A DNA stretch of 11,042 nt from Entophlyctis helioformis (lineage: Eukaryota; Chytridiomycota; Chytridiomycetes; Chytridiales; Chytriomycetaceae), in contig JAHLKH010000464.1 in the NCBI GenBank assembly GCA_025526915.1, positions 1 to 11,042 on the forward strand, written 5' to 3'. The translations under genes and the position numbers were made by a program. Shown in pieces: positions 6,900 through 11,042 of the stretch. The notes under the pieces are model-generated. The model saw nothing but the letters and a program-made list of their open reading frames with translations, ran no database searches and was not told the origin of the DNA. Every line of letters begins with the position of its first letter. Position 1 is the stretch's first letter.

Positions 6900-8027
6900 A
6901 TGTCTCGTTTCCCGTTGCTCGCGCTGGTTGTCACTCTGAGTCTCTCGAGGCTCGCGGCGGCGATGGACTGGGTTCTCTACTCGAGCGTCCGTACGTGTCC
7001 AGGCATACCCATCTCGACTGGAAACATGAACACCATGGACTACATCATACCGGCCACGCTGCCGACTGAGCCGCGTCGCTGTCTTATCTTTGGCCCGTCA
7101 AACTACTTCTACTTGGCGTACTTGGATGCCACCAAGACCAGTGTTGGGTTGAACCAGTGTCCGACCCGCGACTGCTCGTCGCAGTGCTCGTTCGTGGAGG
7201 CTGGCGTTCGTTGGGAAAAGAGCCCCTCGCAGCGGTGCAGCCCTGTGTTTGCCAACATATCGTCAAACGCCGTTCTCACCATCGGCGACATGGAGAATGG
7301 TCTTGCCGCGTCGGGTGCTGCTGGGATCCTGGGCGACGGCCGCGCGGCGTCGGCATACTACCTACAGCTCCTCTACGTGCCAGAAGCCAACTGTGTCGGC
7401 AGCCCGGTGATGGGAGGCATGCGATACCTGTTCGAGACTTGCAGCCGCATCAATGTCACTTCATTCGCTTCGAGCAACTTTACAGAGAACAGCCAAGACT
7501 TTGTCACGCACATTTGCTCTGACGAGCAGTGCAGCATCGGCTGCCAGATGTTCTTCACGGGGCCCAAGCCCGTTGCCAAGGGATCGCCACCAGTGTGTTC
7601 CGTTGACTCGACGTTTAGCAGACTCAGGTTCGAGGGCAAGGCATTGACCAGCTCGTCCCGCTTTCAACCCGAGCTGCCGCAAGCAGTACCTCGCAAATAC
7701 CTTTCAACAGGCGACATTGCAGGCATTGCCGTCGCCGGCGTGTTCGTGATTGGTGGGGTCGCGTTCCTCCTTATCTGGCGCCAAAAGAGATCCGCGGACC
7801 CGCGCAGCAGTACTAGCAGCAGCAAGACCATCATGACGATAGCCTCGACCATGGCCGACATGGCCTATTCCAACGCATATTGGGCAACTCTTCGTCAGTC
7901 AAGCCATCGCCCTTCCAAATCAGACAAGCCAGAATCTGACCCAGAGCTCGAAGGAAAGGCCAGTCTTACGCCACCCTCGTATCAAGAAGCACAGGCGCTC
8001 TCACAGCAATCCATCCGTTTGTCATGA
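6900..8027 (+). CDS. Cys-rich single-pass type I membrane protein with PPxY tail, family not recognised
   Basis: Seen: 375 residues from the ATG at 6900, chosen because a signal peptide follows directly (MSRFPLLALVVTLSLSRLAAA); an in-frame ATG at 6798 would bury it. The ectodomain (about 22-268) has twelve Cys, an even number fitting disulfides, and three N-glycosylation sequons (NIS, NVT, NFT). One membrane span follows (IAGIAVAGVFVIGGVAFLLIW, about 271-292), then a basic stop-transfer RQKR and a Ser-rich cytosolic tail with PPSY at 358-361, a PPxY motif of the kind bound by WW domains of Nedd4/Rsp5 ubiquitin ligases. Inference: a cell-surface protein, perhaps a receptor or adhesin, with ubiquitin-controlled turnover. 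The TGA at 8025 may not be the true end; see the next entry. I recognise no enzymatic or named adhesive domain. Confidence 0.82.
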   Translation: MSRFPLLALVVTLSLSRLAAAMDWVLYSSVRTCPGIPISTGNMNTMDYIIPATLPTEPRRCLIFGPSNYFYLAYLDATKTSVGLNQCPTRDCSSQCSFVEAGVRWEKSPSQRCSPVFANISSNAVLTIGDMENGLAASGAAGILGDGRAASAYYLQLLYVPEANCVGSPVMGGMRYLFETCSRINVTSFASSNFTENSQDFVTHICSDEQCSIGCQMFFTGPKPVAKGSPPVCSVDSTFSRLRFEGKALTSSSRFQPELPQAVPRKYLSTGDIAGIAVAGVFVIGGVAFLLIWRQKRSADPRSSTSSSKTIMTIASTMADMAYSNAYWATLRQSSHRPSKSDKPESDPELEGKASLTPPSYQEAQALSQQSIRLS

Positions 8028-8203
8028 GCAACCACGACGATGAGAGCTTTGGCGTCATGGAAATCACCAGCCAGCCAATCCGAGAATCATTCCAACCAGC
8101 ACTATGGCGTTATGGAGATCAAACAACAGGAAACGCACTTGATGACATTGCCAACCAGCAGTACGGCGTCATGGAGGCCAACTACCCTCGTCGCACAGCA
8201 TAG
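8028..8203 (+). CDS. Probable frame-broken C-terminal tail of the membrane protein with repeated [FY]GVME motif
   Basis: Seen: directly after the TGA, three copies of one motif appear: SFGVMEI (about 8047-8067), HYGVMEI (about 8101-8121) and QYGVMEA (about 8158-8178). The first and third share a frame and the second is in another. The first frame opens at an ATG overlapping the stop (8022-8027), as MSNHDDESFGVMEI, and the third ends ANYPRRTA then TAG at 8201-8203. Repeats kept at the protein level across shifting frames suggest one-base indels near 8022, 8085 and 8130, so the natural cytosolic tail is probably about 58 residues longer than the open frame. Confidence 0.5.
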
Positions 8204-8249
8204 TATGCGCGAATACTACCTTCATACCCACATACGGCCGCCGTGTTGA

Positions 8250-8255
8250 AATAAA
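8250..8255 (+). terminator. AATAAA polyadenylation signal
   Basis: AATAAA lies 47 bp after the TAG at 8203 and about 220 bp after the TGA at 8027. It fits as the 3' end signal of the membrane-protein gene, and its closeness to 8203 mildly supports the extended tail. Confidence 0.5.
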
Positions 8256-8718
8256 CGGTAGCGTCTTCCGAGTGCATGTCTGGAACAGTCTGTGATGTCA
8301 ACTAACAGATATGGATGCGGCATTTCAAGTTCTCGCATGGAACACTCCATCAGCCATGGCATAGGCTCGCTGGCAGCCATCCACAGGATCCTTTTGCCTA
8401 CAGCACACTGCTTGTATGCCCAGAGCTCATGCCAGATCGCCCAAAGTGACGCTTTGCAAGAAGTCCGCTCAACCCATCAGCCTCGAAACTCCGCATTCTG
8501 CTCCGCATTAAATGCTTCGCCACATATCCCGTCAAGGACCTGCCCCCACGCCAAGCTCACCACGCCAGCCGCCACTGTGCACCATAGCATGCCCGTGTCA
8601 GTGCATGTCCCACATTCCCAAGCGTTTCGGTGGCGCTTGTTGGACAATCGCGTCCGAACGGTTCTTGTCCGGACAACCACAAAGCAAGCAAGCGGCTGTG
8701 ATGATGATGACGAAGTGA
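8256..8718. other. Intergenic region upstream of the ankyrin-repeat gene
   Basis: A plus-strand frame is open from 8292 to 9053, but its translation is His/Ser/Arg-rich, has no recognisable domain and overlaps the better supported ankyrin frame. The region holds a perfect 12-bp palindrome TTGTCCGGACAA at 8665-8676 and, just after it, an ATGATGATG run (8701-8709). Nothing else is supported. Confidence 0.5.
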
Positions 8719-10162
8719 CAGAGGAAGCGACAGACAACAGACGGCAACGAGCATGTGCGTCGTCTGCAGAGCCAGCTTCAGAGCACAGCCGAGCAACTGG
8801 TTGCCCTTGGCCGCACCGACGTCGTGCGGGCTGTGTTCGAGCAGGTCATTGGAGCGAGTGGCAGCCAAGCTGTCGAGCCAGGACAGACAGGACAGCCGCA
8901 AGTGCAGCCGCCAGCCAAGCGACGCAAGACGGCAGCAGCAGCAGCAACGACCGCACAGCCAGTGTGCCTCGCTATGTGGTGCGCCAGCCACCGGCGACCT
9001 TGCGTTCGGACGCAGCCACTGGGACGGCAAGCCCGCCGAGATCCACGCCTTGATCCTCAAGCACGCCGGCCCGCTTCACTCGCTTCCTGTGCGGCTGCTC
9101 GGCGACACGGACAACTCGACGAAGCGACCGCTGGAGCTGTGGATCGATGCGTTCAAGATGGACTGGCAGGGCGATCTGGTCTGCTGCCTCATGTTTGGCT
9201 GACGGCCGACAACGGACTGCTCCTCGTACACTCTCGCTCCATGTACGACCGTCTGTGCAAGCGCTTCAGCACAATCGATTGCTATTACGAGAACGCCAAA
9301 AAACAACTATGACGAACCCTTCGCTGACGATTACTGGACCACTACCAGACCGATCTCATCCCCATGCGAAACGGCTGGTTCGATCTGGTCGACTTTACGC
9401 ATCCGATCGCACTCGCTCGCTTGGCCATCCAATTTGGCTGCCTCGATCTGCTCAAGCATCTCGACGACAAGTACAAGACGCTCAACTGGATGGCCAAGTA
9501 CAATGACAAGCGAGTACTGGCAACGCAGTTGATCACGCAGCAAGCCATGGATATCGATTGTGCAGTACCTGTTTGATCTCGGTGTGACGGGATGCACGGC
9601 AGCAATGGACGGCGGCTGCCAACGGTCACTTGCATGCCCTCATCTGGCTCCGAGAACACGACGGCAGGATGCACAAGCAGGCGATGATGGCGCGGTGGCG
9701 GACATCTGCATGTGGTCAAGTGGCTGATTATGAATAGGACGGAAGTATGTGCAGAGGATGCGATGCTCCATTCTGCCAAGCATGGCCGCGTTGATATGGT
9801 GCGGTGGCTTCACGAGACCCGCAGTGTAGAGTGCACGTCTGAAGCACTGGATGCCGCCATCAGGAGGGACACTTGGACGTCGTCAAGTACATCCACTCCA
9901 AGGGCGGTCGCGCACCAAACGACGCAGTTGAGACGGCAGCAGAAAAGGGCAATATCAAGATGTGTCTCACTTATTGGATCTCGGATACGCGAAGCACTTC
10001 GTCTATGCCAAGAATGCCGATATTGCTGATATTCTCTTTGGCAGCCTCACACCGCGCCGCACAGGCGTTGCTTTCACAAGCGAAACAAGGAGGTGCACCA
10101 ACAAGACCATCATCGAGCGGCTCGAATCGGCCATCAAGAAACAGCAGAAGCGGCGCAGGTGA
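8719..10162 (+). pseudogene. Ankyrin-repeat protein broken in about nine places
   Basis: Seen: a coherent protein can be followed only by changing frame. Pieces in order: HVRRLQSQLQSTAEQL coiled-coil-like start and basic KRRK (8752-8960); PAEIHALILKHAGPL (9030-9180); LLPHVWLTADNGLLL (to 9297); NNYDEPFADDYW; DHYQTDLIPMRNGWFD and GCLDLLKHL (to 9556); IVQYLFDLGVTG; AANGHLHALIWLREH; GGHLHVVKWLIMNRTE and GRVDMVRWLHETRS; EGHLDVVKYIHSKGG; SHLLDLGYAKHFVYAK ending KKQQKRRR, TGA at 10160. The G-H-L-x-V-V-K-W-L pattern at about 33-residue spacing is typical of ankyrin repeats in large protist and fungal families. Breaks lie near 8980, 9180, 9298, 9330, 9556, 9610, 9690, 9863 and 9962; those at 9298 (A6) and 9330 (GG for GGG) look like homopolymer indels. 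No in-frame ATG starts the first piece. It is a decayed paralogue or a poorly polished gene. Confidence 0.7.
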
Positions 10163-10245
10163 TGAATGGACAGCCAGGACTCGCTGTCGGAATGAAGACG
10201 TGATTGCCATGTGTGTGCGTAGATCCCTCAGTTATGTCATCCCCC

Positions 10246-10455
10246 ATGTCCGACACGTCCATGGTGATGTCTCCATAAAGTACGCTGGAACACCACCATG
10301 GGCAGCCTGAAGAAATGCGCACATTCGCAAGGCGAGTGGACGCACGCAAAACGAGAGCGCACACCGCTGCACAGCAGGCGAGCGAGCAGACGCAGCAGAG
10401 AGCGCAGGGAGCAGCGCAAAAGGAAGCCGATGCCAGACAGAGTGGCAAAAGATGA
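10246..10455 (+). CDS. Possible small hydrophilic Ala/Gln/Arg-rich protein, weak
   Basis: Seen: an ATG at 10246 (MSDTSM) is followed in frame by TAA at 10276. A second stretch in the same frame, with an ATG at 10315, runs 46 codons to TGA at 10453-10455 and is rich in Ala, Gln, Arg and Lys (PEEMRTFARRVDARKTR). A 42-nt GT-AG segment (10264-10305) would remove the TAA in phase, but it is shorter than any other intron here. No family is recognised. It could equally be the 3' UTR of the ankyrin gene. Confidence 0.2.
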
Positions 10456-10475
10456 GTGGCTGCTTCACGAGCAGC

Positions 10476-10485
10476 AAAAGCAAAA
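10476..10485 (-). terminator. RNA polymerase III oligo(T) terminators of tRNA-Phe
   Basis: On the minus strand, two TTTT runs (plus-strand AAAA at 10482-10485 and 10476-10479) follow the tRNA 3' end by 5 and 11 bases, the usual place and form of Pol III termination signals. Confidence 0.75.
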
Positions 10486-10490
10486 GAGGA

Positions 10491-10563
10491 TGCCCCCTCG
10501 GTGGATTGAACACCGGACATTTAGATCTTCAGTCTAACGCTCTCCCAGCTGAGCTAAGGAGGC
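10491..10563 (-). tRNA. trnF-GAA: tRNA-Phe (anticodon GAA)
   Basis: The 73-nt minus-strand sequence folds into a full cloverleaf. The acceptor stem GCCTCCT/AGGGGGC has seven pairs including one T-G; the D stem is GCTC/GAGC; the anticodon stem TTAGA/TCTAA encloses loop CTGAAGA with anticodon GAA; the variable loop is ATGTC; and the T stem CGGTG/CACCG encloses TTCAATC. The discriminator base is A and CCA is not encoded, as expected for a eukaryotic nuclear gene. There is no intron. The A box (TAGCTCAGCTGGGAGAGC) and B box (GGTGTTCAATCC) are intact. Confidence 0.97.
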
Positions 10564-10929
10564 TTCCTGATCGTTTTCGCCCAGGGACAGTATGTACATT
10601 GTCTGCGCTGTCAGTCGTTCAATCAACAAATTTGCTCAAGATTGCCACAGAGCAGCCAAGACTGTGCATCTGGAAAGATAAGAGAGGTTCAACACATATC
10701 AGAGGTTATGCATCATGCCAAATGGTTAAAGTCGGCTGTGGAATGCACGCTCGACATCGCCTAACTCTTGTGCAAAATGACTGTGGATCGCGTGGTTCAA
10801 CATATATGCACTTCGAGAACATCGCTTCAACAAAGGCCATGACGGCAATGCCAGCATCACTGGCTGAATGGATGATGGCCAATGCAACAGACAGAACAGT
10901 AACACGAACGTTCATTGTGTTTTACAGGC
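10564..10929. other. Intergenic region between tRNA-Phe and the right-edge gene
   Basis: About 366 bp, more AT-rich than the rest of the window. It should contain the upstream flank of the tRNA gene and the 3' flank of the minus-strand gene ending at 10930. ORFs on both strands here lack recognisable motifs. I see no repeat or RNA gene. Confidence 0.5.
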
Positions 10930-11042
10930 TCAGACAGGGCCGGTCGACACGCCAAACTTGGTCAGGAAGACGCCGCGGTCCGACACAACGCCGTCGGCAG
11001 CAAAGCGCACAACAACAGAGAACTTCTCGGTGGTGGTCGTGA
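10930..11042 (-). CDS. C-terminus of an unidentified protein, possibly CUB-like, partial
   Basis: Seen: entering from the right edge on the minus strand, a frame reads TTTEKFSVVVRFAADGVVSD, then RGVFLTKFGVSTGPV, and stops at TGA (10932-10930). The alternating hydrophobic pattern and the FxVxFxxDGxxxxxGFxxxY-like spacing resemble the last strands of a CUB domain, but with only 37 residues this is a guess. Third positions are GC-rich as in the other genes. The start and most of the gene lie beyond the window, or an upstream exon joins within this stretch. Confidence 0.45.
   Translation of the reverse strand, partial: TTTTEKFSVVVRFAADGVVSDRGVFLTKFGVSTGPV

Noticed and set aside
8250..8718. Terminal repeats or a transposase of a mobile element near the ankyrin gene
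   Set aside because: Only a short palindrome is visible; no transposase motif, inverted-repeat pair or target-site duplication was found.
8292..9053. Long plus-strand ORF of 253 codons
   Set aside because: Low-complexity translation with no domain; it conflicts with the ankyrin-gene frames that continue into recognisable repeats.
10298..10537. Plus-strand ORF ending RWIEHRTFRSSV
   Set aside because: Its 3' end is the antisense of tRNA-Phe, a well-known false protein call over tRNA genes.
2843..10852. Shared word ATGACGGCAATGCC in XPA intron 1 and near 10840
   Set aside because: A single 14-base match in an 11-kb window is compatible with chance, and the flanks do not match.

Overview
The window looks like nuclear DNA of a flagellated (zoosporic) fungus, most likely a chytrid. 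It has spliceosomal introns of about 67-120 nt (one near 250 nt) with CTRAC-like branch sites, GC-rich third codon positions, fungal-type genes (an 18-residue-loop GATA finger, an XPA/Rad14 protein) and a gene resembling the FAM166/CIMIP2 ciliary microtubule inner proteins. The lineage is inferred from these features, not from a database match.

Layout: (1) 1-1198, minus strand, a CIMIP2/FAM166-like protein running off the left edge. (2) 1451-2627, minus strand, a secreted glutaminyl-peptide cyclotransferase (QPCT, M28 fold). (3) 2634-3935, plus strand, a complete six-exon XPA/Rad14 nucleotide-excision-repair protein; its start codon is 6 bp from the QPCT start codon. (4) 3936-4441, a low-complexity spacer with a 14-bp tandem repeat and (CA)12. 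(5) 4442-6636, plus strand, a low-complexity ORF and then a GATA zinc-finger transcription factor, probably one gene split by an apparent one-base indel. (6) 6900-8027, plus strand, a Cys-rich type I membrane protein, with a probable frame-broken tail to 8203 and a poly(A) signal at 8250. (7) about 8719-10162, plus strand, an ankyrin-repeat protein broken into at least ten pieces in different frames. (8) 10491-10563, minus strand, tRNA-Phe(GAA). (9) 10930 to the right edge, minus strand, the C-terminus of an unidentified, possibly CUB-like protein.

The genes do not form an operon or an obvious pathway; they are independent housekeeping, regulatory and lineage-specific genes. The strongest window-wide oddity is the uneven spread of single-base frame breaks. 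There are none in XPA and none in the first 1.1 kb of the membrane protein, one in the GATA locus, three in QPCT, about four in the CIMIP2-like gene and nine in the ankyrin gene. Several sit in short homopolymers, which points to unpolished long-read consensus, with real decay also possible for the ankyrin gene. I found no CRISPR array, transposon or convincing new multi-gene system.
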